Assembly (NCBI RefSeq): GCF_003094615.1
Contig: NZ_QDKO01000003.1
Location: 59,830-123,829, forward strand
Reading direction: 5' to 3'
Length of the DNA stretch: 64,000 nt
Source of the DNA: Caulobacter radicis
GTDB taxonomy: Bacteria > Pseudomonadota > Alphaproteobacteria > Caulobacterales > Caulobacteraceae
Part shown: positions 39,142-46,738 of the stretch, one piece after another
Position numbering within the stretch: the stretch's first letter is position 1
How the letters are laid out: each line of letters opens with the position of its first letter
Notes under the pieces: model-generated
What the model was told of the DNA's origin: nothing
Database searches by the model: none
Seen by the model: the letters and a program-made list of their open reading frames with translations, nothing else
Program-made: the position numbers and the translations under genes

Positions 39142-40428
39142 TCACGCGCCGGGCACGGCCGCGCGCTCGCCGGCGGCGGCCTCGATGCGCTGGTCCTCGA
39201 CGGCATGCTCGGAAGCGAAGCGGTAGCGGCCCAGCGGTAGCAGGAAGAGGCCGCCCAGCACCAGGAGACCCGTAGCGACCAGCAGGGAGAACTGGTAGCC
39301 GCCGGTGGCGTCGAAATCGGCTCCGAAGGCCACTGGGCCCAGGCCCGAGCCGGCGGCGTAGGACAGGTAGAGGCAGCCGTAGAGCGTCGAATAGGACCGC
39401 GCCCCGAAGTAGCGGGCGATCAGGAAGGCCAGGAGGTCGAACTCCATGCCCGCCGCCATGCCGACCAGGGCGATGGCCAGAAGAGCGCCGGTAAAGCCCG
39501 GGTCCTGGCCGTGCAGGATCAGGCAGCCGACGGCCGGCAGGCACAGCAGCACCAGCGCCACGCCCGGGGCCCAGAAGCGGTCGACGAGCCAGCCGCCGGC
39601 CACGCGGCCGACGATCACCGAAAGCCCCACGACGGGCGCCAGACTGACGATTTCGGCCTTCGTGAAGCCCTTCAGCTTCAGCAGGTTCTCCAGGTTGGGA
39701 AGCGGCCCGGCGATGGCGAACGAGAACAGCAGGAAGCCGCCGGCGATCAGCCAGAACTTCGTGTCGCGCAGCGCTTGCGGAAGCGTCAGGCCGGGCAGGG
39801 GCGCGTCCTGCGTGTGGACGCGGCGGGCGCCGGGGTCCTTGAAGGCCAGCAGCGCCACGGGCAGGGCGATGACCAGGGGCAGGGCGCCGGTGACGAGGTA
39901 GGCCGCGCGCCAGCCGTGGGCCTCGATCATCCACATCAGGAACGGCTTGATCAGAAAGCCGAACACGCCGGTGCCCATCAGGGCGACGCCCAGGGCCAGG
40001 CCTTTATTCAGCTCGAAGCCGTTGTTGATCGCCCGGGTCCAGGTGGTGGGCAGGGTGCCGGCGCCGACCGCGCCCATGATCGCCCAATTCAGGTAGAACA
40101 GCGGCAGCGAGCCCTTGGTCAGGGCAAAGCCCATGAAGGCGAAGGCGAACAGCACCAGCGACGTTATGGCCACGGGCCGCACGCCGATCCTGTCGCCCAG
40201 CCAGCCGATGATCGGTCCGACGATCATCACCGCCACGGTGGCCACCGGCAGGCCCAGCATGATCGAGGCGAAGCTCCAGCCGAACTCCTTGGCCAGCTGC
40301 GGGGCCAGCATGCCGATGCTGTAGAAGGGCAGGGGCGAAAGGCCCAGGCCCACGCCCAGCACGACGCTGAGCAGCAGAGGCCAGCCGCGCCGGAATTCGC
40401 CCGTCTGGTTTTCGGATAGTTTCGCCAT
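39142..40428 (-). CDS. MFS transporter, paralog 2
   Basis: The 428-residue inner-membrane protein has about 12 membrane segments, the loop motif GWLGDRIGVRPVAI between TM2 and TM3, and a hydrophilic central loop (~200-220, DPGARRVHTQDAPLPG). The N-terminus EFRRGW and C-terminal GGYQFSLL..LGRY parallel MFS 1 at 14286. The start is the ATG of AKLSENQTG; upstream in-frame codons look non-coding. It is divergent from the CoA-transferase gene, with a half-copy of the palindrome at 40502. Probable role: uptake of an acid substrate, or export of an intermediate. Confidence 0.88.
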   Translation of the reverse strand: MAKLSENQTGEFRRGWPLLLSVVLGVGLGLSPLPFYSIGMLAPQLAKEFGWSFASIMLGLPVATVAVMIVGPIIGWLGDRIGVRPVAITSLVLFAFAFMGFALTKGSLPLFYLNWAIMGAVGAGTLPTTWTRAINNGFELNKGLALGVALMGTGVFGFLIKPFLMWMIEAHGWRAAYLVTGALPLVIALPVALLAFKDPGARRVHTQDAPLPGLTLPQALRDTKFWLIAGGFLLFSFAIAGPLPNLENLLKLKGFTKAEIVSLAPVVGLSVIVGRVAGGWLVDRFWAPGVALVLLCLPAVGCLILHGQDPGFTGALLAIALVGMAAGMEFDLLAFLIARYFGARSYSTLYGCLYLSYAAGSGLGPVAFGADFDATGGYQFSLLVATGLLVLGGLFLLPLGRYRFASEHAVEDQRIEAAAGERAAVPGA

Positions 40429-40501
40429 CGCCGTTTGCCCCGCCGCGATCACATCGGTAGGCGAGGCAGCCTGGGGCGCTGAACGGCGCCCGCAACAGGA
40501 A

Positions 40502-40507
40502 TATCCG
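40502..40507. promoter_or_regulatory. Half-copy (TATCCG) of the island palindrome
   Basis: TATCCG lies 12 bases upstream of the CoA-transferase TTG start and 74 bases upstream of the MFS 2 start. The right half is degenerate (GTCGCC), so this is a weak site; CGGAG within it also serves as the likely ribosome-binding site. Confidence 0.25.
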
Positions 40508-40518
40508 GAGCAGTCGCC

Positions 40519-41757
40519 TTGCGATCAGACATCCGACCCGGCGCGGCCCTTGCGGGGGTCAAGGTGCTCGATCTTTCCCGCGTGCTGGCCGGCCCCTGGG
40601 CGACCCAGGCCCTGGCCGACATGGGCGCCGAGGTCGTCAAGGTCGAACGGCCGGGAGCCGGCGACGACACGCGGGCCTGGGGGCCTCCGTTCTTCGAGAC
40701 GCTGGAAGGGGCAAGGGGCGACGCCGCCTACTTCACCTGCGCCAATCGCAACAAGCGCTCGGTGACCATCGACATGGCCGACCCGCGCGGCGCCGAGCTG
40801 ATCCGCGCGATGGCCGCCGAGGCCGACGTGGTGGTCGAGAACTTCAAGGTCGGGGGCTTGTCGAAGTACGGCCTCGACTATGCGAGCCTGGCGGCGATCA
40901 ATCCGCGGCTGGTCTACTGCTCGATCACGGGGTTCGGACAGACGGGTCCTTATGCGGCGAGGGCCGGCTACGACTACATGATCCAGGCCATGGGCGGGCT
41001 GATGTCGATCACCGGCCAGCCGGACGGCGTAGACGGCGCCGAGCCCATGAAGGTGGGCGTGGCCGTGGTCGACCTGTTCACCGGCCTCTATGCGGCCAAC
41101 GCCATCCTCTGCGGCCTGCTGCACGCCCGCGCGACCGGGGAGGGGCAGCACATGGACATCGCCCTGTTCGACGTGCAGGCGGCCGTGCTGGCCAACCAGG
41201 CCAGCAACTACTTCGCCACCGGCAGGGCGCCCGAGCGCCTGGGCAACGCCCACCCCAATCTCGCGCCCTACCAGGTGTTCGCCACGGCCGACGGGGCGAT
41301 GGTGCTGGCGGTGGGCAATGACGGCCAGTTCCGCGCCTTCGCCAAGGCGGCCGACGCGCCGGGGCTGGCCGAGGATCCCCGCTTTACGACCAACGCCCAG
41401 CGGGTGGCGGCGCGGGGCGAGCTCGCCCAGGCCATGGCCCCGATCCTGGCGACGCGCACGACGCGGGACTGGATCGCGCTGCTGGAGGCGGCCGGGGTGC
41501 CGTGCGGGCCGATCAACACGATCGACCAGGTGTTCGAGGAGCCGCAGGCGGTGCATCGCGGTCTGGTGGTCGAGCAGGCGCGGGACGACTTGGCGTCACC
41601 GATCCGCACCGTCGCTTCGCCGATCAGGGCGTCGCGCACGCCGGTCGTGGTGGAGCGCCCGCCGCCGGCCCTCGGGGCGGATACGGCGGCGGTGCTGGCC
41701 GGGCTGGGCAAGACCGAGGCGGAGATTGCGGCGCTGAAGGCGGCGGGGGTTATCTAG
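40519..41757 (+). CDS. Family III CoA-transferase (CaiB/BaiF type)
   Basis: The 412-residue protein moves CoA between acyl groups. The N-terminal segment is KVLDLSRVLAGPWATQALAD, then GAEVVKVERPGAGDDTRAWG. The catalytic Asp is in VAVVDLFTGLYAANA (near residue 184), and VVENFKVGGLSKYGLDY lies between them. The start is TTG at 40519 with a CGGAG site 8 bases upstream; no better ATG is available before the conserved N-terminus. It is divergent from MFS 2, and suggests that at least part of the pathway runs through CoA thioesters. Confidence 0.9.
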   Translation: MRSDIRPGAALAGVKVLDLSRVLAGPWATQALADMGAEVVKVERPGAGDDTRAWGPPFFETLEGARGDAAYFTCANRNKRSVTIDMADPRGAELIRAMAAEADVVVENFKVGGLSKYGLDYASLAAINPRLVYCSITGFGQTGPYAARAGYDYMIQAMGGLMSITGQPDGVDGAEPMKVGVAVVDLFTGLYAANAILCGLLHARATGEGQHMDIALFDVQAAVLANQASNYFATGRAPERLGNAHPNLAPYQVFATADGAMVLAVGNDGQFRAFAKAADAPGLAEDPRFTTNAQRVAARGELAQAMAPILATRTTRDWIALLEAAGVPCGPINTIDQVFEEPQAVHRGLVVEQARDDLASPIRTVASPIRASRTPVVVERPPPALGADTAAVLAGLGKTEAEIAALKAAGVI

Positions 41758-41778
41758 AACCCGCCTCCGACAAAGCTC

Positions 41779-41917
41779 GTCATCCCGGGCGGAGCGAAGC
41801 GAAGACCCGGGACCCAGGGGCCGCCGCAAAGCATCGGCGGTCACCGGGGGCTTGATCCATCAACCGAGCCCAGTCTCTCTGGGTCCCGGATAACGGCTTC
41901 GCCGTTTCCGGGATGAC
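41779..41917. repeat. Family B inverted repeat
   Basis: GTCATCCCGGGCGGAGCGAA to TTTCCGGGATGAC, with internal GGGACCCAGG and CTGGGTCCC arms. It separates the CoA-transferase gene from the convergent CAP-domain gene. Confidence 0.85.
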
Positions 41918-41944
41918 GTCTGTGTGGGTTGCGAAAGAAATCCC

Positions 41945-42538
41945 CTACCGCGCCGCCCGCGCCGCGCCTTCGGGCATGGCCCCGGCGAAGTCGATGACGC
42001 ACATGGCGCCGTAGGAGCGATGGCCGCCGCAGGCGACGCCGGCGCTGCTGTAGCCGGCCGACAGGATGTTGCGGCGGTGGCCGCGGCCCGGCACGCGGCT
42101 GTCGACCACCAGCTGGCGCACCACGTCGCGGGGGTCTTCGTAGCCGTAAGAGATGTTCTCGGCCGACATGCCGGCATAGACGCCGTATTTGCGCAGGCGC
42201 TGGCCCAGGCTGCCGGTCGCGCCGTGGCCGACCGTGCCGCGCGCGCCCTGGGCGCTGGCGTGGTCGCGGGCGGCGTCGTCGATGCGGCCGTCGGCGGTGA
42301 GCGGAGCCAGGGGGCGCTGGCGCTGCAGCTCGGCGATCGCCTCATGCAGCGCGTCGGGATCCTCGCCGTAGTGGGGCTCGGAGCGGCGCAGCTCGTCGGC
42401 ATAGGCCCGGGGATTGGCGCGGACGTAGTTGATCTCGTCGAGCACCGCTTGCGCCTGGCTCTGGGCGGCGGCGATTTGCGGGAAGGCGAGCAGCAGCAGT
42501 CCGGCGAGCGCCAGGCTTGAGCGACGGTAAGAACGCAT
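41945..42538 (-). CDS. Secreted CAP-domain (SCP-like) protein
   Basis: The 197-residue protein has a signal peptide (~1-25, ending AAA-QS). The CAP domain follows: LDEINYVRANPRAYADELRR, LTADGRIDDAARDHA, VGHGATGSLGQRLRKYG, SAENISYGYEDPRDVV, and the CAP2-like RGHRRNILSAGYSSAGVACG. The paired His and Glu residues of the CAP cavity (VGH.., AENI) are kept. Bacterial CAP proteins are exported and of uncertain function. The gene lies at the edge of the catabolic island and may not belong to it. Confidence 0.9.
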   Translation of the reverse strand: MRSYRRSSLALAGLLLLAFPQIAAAQSQAQAVLDEINYVRANPRAYADELRRSEPHYGEDPDALHEAIAELQRQRPLAPLTADGRIDDAARDHASAQGARGTVGHGATGSLGQRLRKYGVYAGMSAENISYGYEDPRDVVRQLVVDSRVPGRGHRRNILSAGYSSAGVACGGHRSYGAMCVIDFAGAMPEGAARAAR

Positions 42539-42720
42539 ACGAACCTACGATACGGAAAAAGCCCCTCGATGCGTGCTGTAGCACGCTTGTTTGGATTCGC
42601 CTGTGTCCGCAGCGTCGCACCCCGGGCCTTGCTATCCGCGAGGCGAGAAAACCGGCGACGGCGCGCCAAGGCGCCTTTCGAGGCGGCATCAAGACGGCCT
42701 GACAACCGCCGGATTCTGCG

Positions 42721-43377
42721 ATGCTTCTCGCCCTGATCACGCTGCTGCACGTGCTGGTCTTCGTCTACTGGCTGGGCGGGGACCTTGGGGCCTTCTACAC
42801 CTCGCGCTACGCCGCCGATCCGGCCCGCACGGTCAAGGAGCGGGGGCTGGCGCTGAAGGTGCTGGCCGATATCGACATGGCCCCGCGCACCTGCCTGATC
42901 CTGGCCCTGCCCACCGGCCTGACCCTGGCCAAGCTGAAGGGCTGGTGGGATGTCGCGCCCGAGGGGGTGGCCGCCGTCTGGGCCCTGTGCCTGTTCTGGC
43001 TGGTCATGGCCTGGGCGATCCACATTCATCATAGTCCGCCCAAGGCCGGTGTGCGCCGCATCGACATCGCCATCCGCTGGGGCGTGCTGGTCGCGCTGGC
43101 CGGCTTCGGCGGCGCCAGCCTCGTTGGCCTGACGACCGCGCCGCTGTTCCTGGCCCTGAAGATGCTGATCCTGGCGATCGCCATCAGCTGCGGCCTGTTC
43201 ATCCGCAAGCTGCTGGCCCCGCTGGGCCCGCCGGTCGTGGCCATGATGACGACCGGACCCACTCCGGAGGGCGACGCGATCATCGCCGACGTGCTGGCCA
43301 AGAGCCGTCCCGTGGTCGTCAGCCTGTGGATCCTGCTGATCCTCGCCGCGCTGCTCGGCCTCTGGACCCCATCTTAA
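42721..43377 (+). CDS. Integral membrane protein of unknown function
   Basis: The 218-residue protein has about five or six predicted membrane segments: LITLLHVLVFVYWLGGDLGA, a segment near 50-70, WALCLFWLVMAWAIHIHH, WGVLVALAGFGGASLVGL, LFLALKMLILAIAISCGLFI and a last one near the C-terminus. His9 and the HIHH cluster are conspicuous and could bind haem or metal, as in CopD/DUF-type cytochrome-like proteins, but this is not established. It lies 12 bases upstream of the isochorismatase-family gene, so they are probably co-transcribed. A TATCCG half-site is at 42633-42638. Confidence 0.72.
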   Translation: MLLALITLLHVLVFVYWLGGDLGAFYTSRYAADPARTVKERGLALKVLADIDMAPRTCLILALPTGLTLAKLKGWWDVAPEGVAAVWALCLFWLVMAWAIHIHHSPPKAGVRRIDIAIRWGVLVALAGFGGASLVGLTTAPLFLALKMLILAIAISCGLFIRKLLAPLGPPVVAMMTTGPTPEGDAIIADVLAKSRPVVVSLWILLILAALLGLWTPS

Positions 43378-43388
43378 GGAGCCCCGCC

Positions 43389-44075
43389 ATGATCCTGCGC
43401 TTCGAACCGACCATGGTCCGCGAGGACAAGACCGCGCGCGAACTCTACGAGGCGGTGAAGGCCAATCCGGCCCGCGCCCGCTTCGGCTTCGGGTCCAAGG
43501 CGGCGGTGGTCAATATCGACTTCCAGCAGGCCTATACGCGGCCCGACCTGTTCCCCAAGAGCGCCTATGTCACCGATCCTGACCAGATCGCGCATGTGAA
43601 CCGCATCTCGGCCCTGGCGCGGGCGCGCGGCATGCCGGTGATCTGGACGCGGGTGATGTACAAACCCGACGGCGGCGACGCCGGCGTCTGGGGCACGCGC
43701 ACCGACACCCCCGACAGCCTGCAGAACATCAAGCAGGACAGCGAGCGCCACGCCTTCGACCCCCGGGTCGAGATCGACGCGGCCGTCGACCTCGTCTTCG
43801 ACAAGCGCATGCCCAGCGCCTTCTTCGAGAGCCCGCTGCAGAGCTATCTCGTCTGGCACAAGGTCGACACGGTGATCCTCACCGGCGGCTCGACCAGCGG
43901 CTGCGTGCGCGCCAGCGCGGTCGAGAGCCTGTCGCGCGGCTATCGCACCATCGTTCCCGAGCAGTGCGTGGCCGACAAGCACGAGAGCTACCACTTCGCC
44001 AACCTGACGGACCTGCAGCTGAAGTACGCGGACGTGGTGGACGTTGAGGAAGCGGCGGCCTGGTTGCGGGGGTGA
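43389..44075 (+). CDS. Isochorismatase-family cysteine hydrolase (N-carbamoylsarcosine/maleamate amidase-like)
   Basis: The 228-residue protein has the Asp-Lys-Cys triad of the family: Asp44 in VVNIDFQQAY, the Lys in VFDKRMPSAFFES (near 139) and the nucleophile in LTGGSTSGCVRASAVES (Cys near 172). The cis-peptide region GGST precedes the Cys. Family members hydrolyse C-N bonds in N-carbamoylsarcosine, maleamate or nicotinamide. The start is the ATG before ILRFEP, with an AAGGAG site. Its presence with an isomerase-like and ring monooxygenases supports a nitrogen-containing substrate for the island, as inference. Confidence 0.88.
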   Translation: MILRFEPTMVREDKTARELYEAVKANPARARFGFGSKAAVVNIDFQQAYTRPDLFPKSAYVTDPDQIAHVNRISALARARGMPVIWTRVMYKPDGGDAGVWGTRTDTPDSLQNIKQDSERHAFDPRVEIDAAVDLVFDKRMPSAFFESPLQSYLVWHKVDTVILTGGSTSGCVRASAVESLSRGYRTIVPEQCVADKHESYHFANLTDLQLKYADVVDVEEAAAWLRG

Positions 44076-44096
44076 GGCGGTAAGCGTCGCCGATGT

Positions 44097-44393
44097 TCAC
44101 TGCGGCGGCTTCACCCTCAGGTCCATGCCGAGCGTCGGGCCGATGCCGTCGGGGTGTTCGCCGAAGGGGTTGAGACGACGGCGATGGGCGATGGCCTCAA
44201 GCCGCGTTCGCAGATCGTCGTCGATGACGATGGCCTGCTCGACTCCGTCTTCGTTGTCCAGACCGCCTTGGGAGGCGACGAGAACCGCGTTCAGGGCCGT
44301 CAGAAAGGCTTCGTCATCGGGCGTTCCCTCGGCCGGCGGACAGTCGAGGTGTCTGAGGACCACTTCCAGCGCGTCTTCGAAGGTCGGTGACAT
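44097..44393 (-). CDS. Hypothetical protein, 98 residues
   Basis: The small soluble protein begins MSPTFEDALEVVLRHLDCPP and ends in RLNPFGEHPDGIGPTLGMDL, with several acidic residues (DDEAFLTALNAVLV; IVIDDDLRTRLEAI). A GAAAGGG site lies before the ATG, and codon use is like the neighbours. No family is recognised. It is convergent with the amidase gene (21-base gap) and divergent from the histidine kinase. Confidence 0.6.
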   Translation of the reverse strand: MSPTFEDALEVVLRHLDCPPAEGTPDDEAFLTALNAVLVASQGGLDNEDGVEQAIVIDDDLRTRLEAIAHRRRLNPFGEHPDGIGPTLGMDLRVKPPQ

Positions 44394-44639
44394 GGCGGGC
44401 CCTTTCGAAATCCCGAGCCGGGGAGAGCGCCAGCGAAAGCCGCTTCAGTAGAACGTTCAAGCGCCGCCATGGTTCGGGCTCTTGCTGCGCGGTCTCGTCG
44501 CTGGGGTCGGGCGCTGAGGCCGGACCAGATTTGTGGTAGAACTACAGCTTCGGCGCCGCGTTGAGAGTCCGGCGCAAGCGCCGATCTCTCGCCCGGGAAC
44601 GGCTTTCGTTTCGAGAGCCTTCGGGTCGCGGATTCCCAT

Positions 44640-45686
44640 ATGCTCGATGAGGCTCGCCCCGTTCCGTCGCCCATCGACGCCTTGGCCCAGGCCCTGGTGG
44701 TCTCGTCGGATGCGCCCATACTTCTGCTCGATGGCCACTTCAGGATCGTCGCGGCGAGCGAGTCCTTCGCCGAAGCCTTTCGCATCGACGTTGAGAATGT
44801 GGTCGGCCTGTCGGCGTTCGCCCTCGGCGAAGGCGAATGGAACGCGCCGTCGTTGCGCGACTTGCTCACCGCCGCGCTGAGCGGGGGCGGCGCCGTCGAG
44901 GCCGGTGAGATGGATCTGGTCCGAGCTGGCGAGGACGCCAGGCGGCTGGTGATCAGGGCGCGCCGGCTCGACTACGGCGATCCTTCCAACCCGCTCCTGC
45001 TCCTGACCATCTTCGACGTGACGGACGCGCGCCTCGCCGACCGCGTCAAGGACGACCTAGTGCGCGAGAAGGCCGTGCTGTTCGACGAACTGCAGCACAG
45101 GATCGCCAACAGCCTGCAGATCATCGCCAGCATCCTGATGCAGTCGGCTCGCAAGGCGCCATCCGCCGAGATCCGCGCCCATGTCGCCGACGCCCACAGC
45201 CGCGTGATGTCGGTCGCCGCCCTCCAGCGCCAACTTGTGGAGTCGGGCGCTGGGGAAGTGGAGCTGAAGGCCTATTTCAGGGCGCTGTGCGACGGCATCG
45301 CCGCCTCGATGGTCTCCAACCCCGAGAAGTTGACCCTCTCCGTCGTCAGCGACGAGCACTGGGTGCCCGCGGAGGTTTCGGTAAGCATGGGGCTGATCGT
45401 CACCGAGTTGGTCATCAACGCCCTCAAGCACGCATTTCCAGGGCGCGAGGGCGGGCATATCTGGGTGGAGTACAGCGCTCCTGAGGACGGCTGGCTGCTG
45501 TCGGTCGCCGACGATGGCGTGGGCATGCCGATCGGACCCGGACCAGCGAGGGTCGGCCTTGGCTCGAGCATCATTCAGGCGCTGGCCAAGCAGTTGAGGG
45601 CGGAAGTCGTGATGGATGGCTCGGGGCCTGGCGCTCGCGTCGCCATTGTCCACCTGCAGCAACCACGAGGCGCGTCGAAACCATGA
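44640..45686 (+). CDS. PAS-domain sensor histidine kinase, HisKA_2/HWE-like
   Basis: The 348-residue cytoplasmic kinase has no membrane segment. An N-terminal PAS domain (~20-135; APILLLDGHFRIVAASESFA) is followed by the HisKA_2 phospho-acceptor FDELQHRIANSLQIIASILM (His near 153). The HATPase domain carries VTELVINALKHAFPG as N box and VADDGVGMP as G1 box, then GLGSSII. This type is enriched in Alphaproteobacteria and often phosphorylates single-domain or PhyR-type regulators. No response regulator is adjacent. The start is ATG at 44640. Confidence 0.9.
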   Translation: MLDEARPVPSPIDALAQALVVSSDAPILLLDGHFRIVAASESFAEAFRIDVENVVGLSAFALGEGEWNAPSLRDLLTAALSGGGAVEAGEMDLVRAGEDARRLVIRARRLDYGDPSNPLLLLTIFDVTDARLADRVKDDLVREKAVLFDELQHRIANSLQIIASILMQSARKAPSAEIRAHVADAHSRVMSVAALQRQLVESGAGEVELKAYFRALCDGIAASMVSNPEKLTLSVVSDEHWVPAEVSVSMGLIVTELVINALKHAFPGREGGHIWVEYSAPEDGWLLSVADDGVGMPIGPGPARVGLGSSIIQALAKQLRAEVVMDGSGPGARVAIVHLQQPRGASKP

Positions 45687-45776
45687 CGTCCGCCTTACGG
45701 GCGAGACTCCGGTTCCGCTAGTCGCGCATGCCGCCAGGCGAGATGCGCGGCGTCTCGCGAAGGCCTGATCCCGCCA

Positions 45777-45814
45777 AAAGAAAAGGCCACCAGCTCGGGG
45801 GAGCCGGCGGCCTT
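45777..45814 (-). terminator. Rho-independent terminator of the glycine-zipper gene
   Basis: Read on the minus strand, AAGGCCGCCGGCTC pairs with GAGCTGGTGGCCTT around CCCC, followed by TTCTTTT. It lies 43 bases beyond the stop. Confidence 0.85.
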
Positions 45815-45856
45815 CAGTCATGTGGAATTCCGGGGAGGAAATCCGCCTGGAGAAAC

Positions 45857-46465
45857 CTAGTCTACGACCTGGTAGCGGCCCGAGGCGTCGGGGCAGACGC
45901 GGACGAAGCGCTTCTGGGTGCGGCCGTCCGGCAGGTAGATCGGGCTTTCGGCCAGGGTGCAGCCGTTGGCGTCGGCGCGGCCTTCGGTCACGCGGTAGGA
46001 GCGTTCCGACTCGTAGGTGTAGCCGTTACCGCCACGACGATCGTAGTAGGCGTCGTCATAGCCGCCGTTGTCGTAGCCGCGGTCATAGTCGTTGTAGGCG
46101 CGGGGCGGGGGAGGCGGCGGGGGAACCGCGCCCGGGGCGCAGGCGGCCGAGCTCTTGCCGATGTTGCCGCCGACGACCGCGCCGAGCAGGCCGCCCAGCA
46201 CCGCGCCTTCGGTCTTGGCGCCGCGACCCGCGACGCTGCCGCCGATCGCCGCGCCGATGCCGGCGCCGGCCAGGCCGCCGCCGGTGGCGCGGTTGGTCGT
46301 GCTGCGACGGCAGGGGTCGTAGTAGTAGCCGTTACGGTCGTAGGCGCCGCCCTGGTACGAACCTTGGCCGTAGCCATAGGCCTGGGCCGAAGCGACGGTC
46401 GGAGCCGCGGCGCCGACGAGGGCCGCGCCGGCGACGAGGGCGCTGATGGCGGTCCGGATCATCAT
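45857..46465 (-). CDS. Exported glycine-zipper 2TM-domain protein (17 kDa antigen-like)
   Basis: The 202-residue protein has a signal peptide (~1-28, ending VASA-QA), a Tyr/Gly-rich segment, then the glycine zipper GGGLAGAGIGAAIGGSVAGR and VLGGLLGAVVGGNIG (~55-100). A proline run (PPPPPPP) and a Tyr/Asp-rich linker lead to a C-terminal beta-rich domain with two Cys (NGCTLAES, VRVCPD). The 17 kDa-antigen-like family is found in the outer membrane or periplasm; a role in envelope structure is likely. ATG at 46465 or 46462 is the start; both follow a GGGAGAG site. The gene stands alone with its own terminator. Confidence 0.85.
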   Translation of the reverse strand: MMIRTAISALVAGAALVGAAAPTVASAQAYGYGQGSYQGGAYDRNGYYYDPCRRSTTNRATGGGLAGAGIGAAIGGSVAGRGAKTEGAVLGGLLGAVVGGNIGKSSAACAPGAVPPPPPPPRAYNDYDRGYDNGGYDDAYYDRRGGNGYTYESERSYRVTEGRADANGCTLAESPIYLPDGRTQKRFVRVCPDASGRYQVVD

Positions 46466-46738
46466 CGAAAAACTCTCCCTGAAGGCGGGCGTGACGATCG
46501 GGGGACCGTCCGTTGTCCGCACCATGCCAAGCCGTTCCTGAACGGCCGTTGACCGGACCGTTCATCTTCGTTCACGCACCAGTTCGTTCACGCATGAAGG
46601 CGCCGAATGAGGTATGGACGCGCTCGAACTGGCTTCTTCGGCGTCGAACTGGGCGCTGGCGAGGCGAAAATGGGGCCACGCCTGCGGCGAGGCTTGAACG
46701 GATCGGAACCGGTCAAGGTTCCCGAAGGCGACTCTGGA

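Noticed and set aside
12117..44075. A complete nicotinate (nic) degradation pathway
   Set aside because: Monooxygenase, isomerase-like, hydrolase and amidase are present, but no nicotinate dehydrogenase subunits or 2,5-dihydroxypyridine dioxygenase were found.
46526..46738. Possible extra short gene upstream of the RNA methyltransferase
   Set aside because: The in-frame extension has no family similarity; only a short GTTCACGCA direct repeat is visible, so it was left as promoter region.
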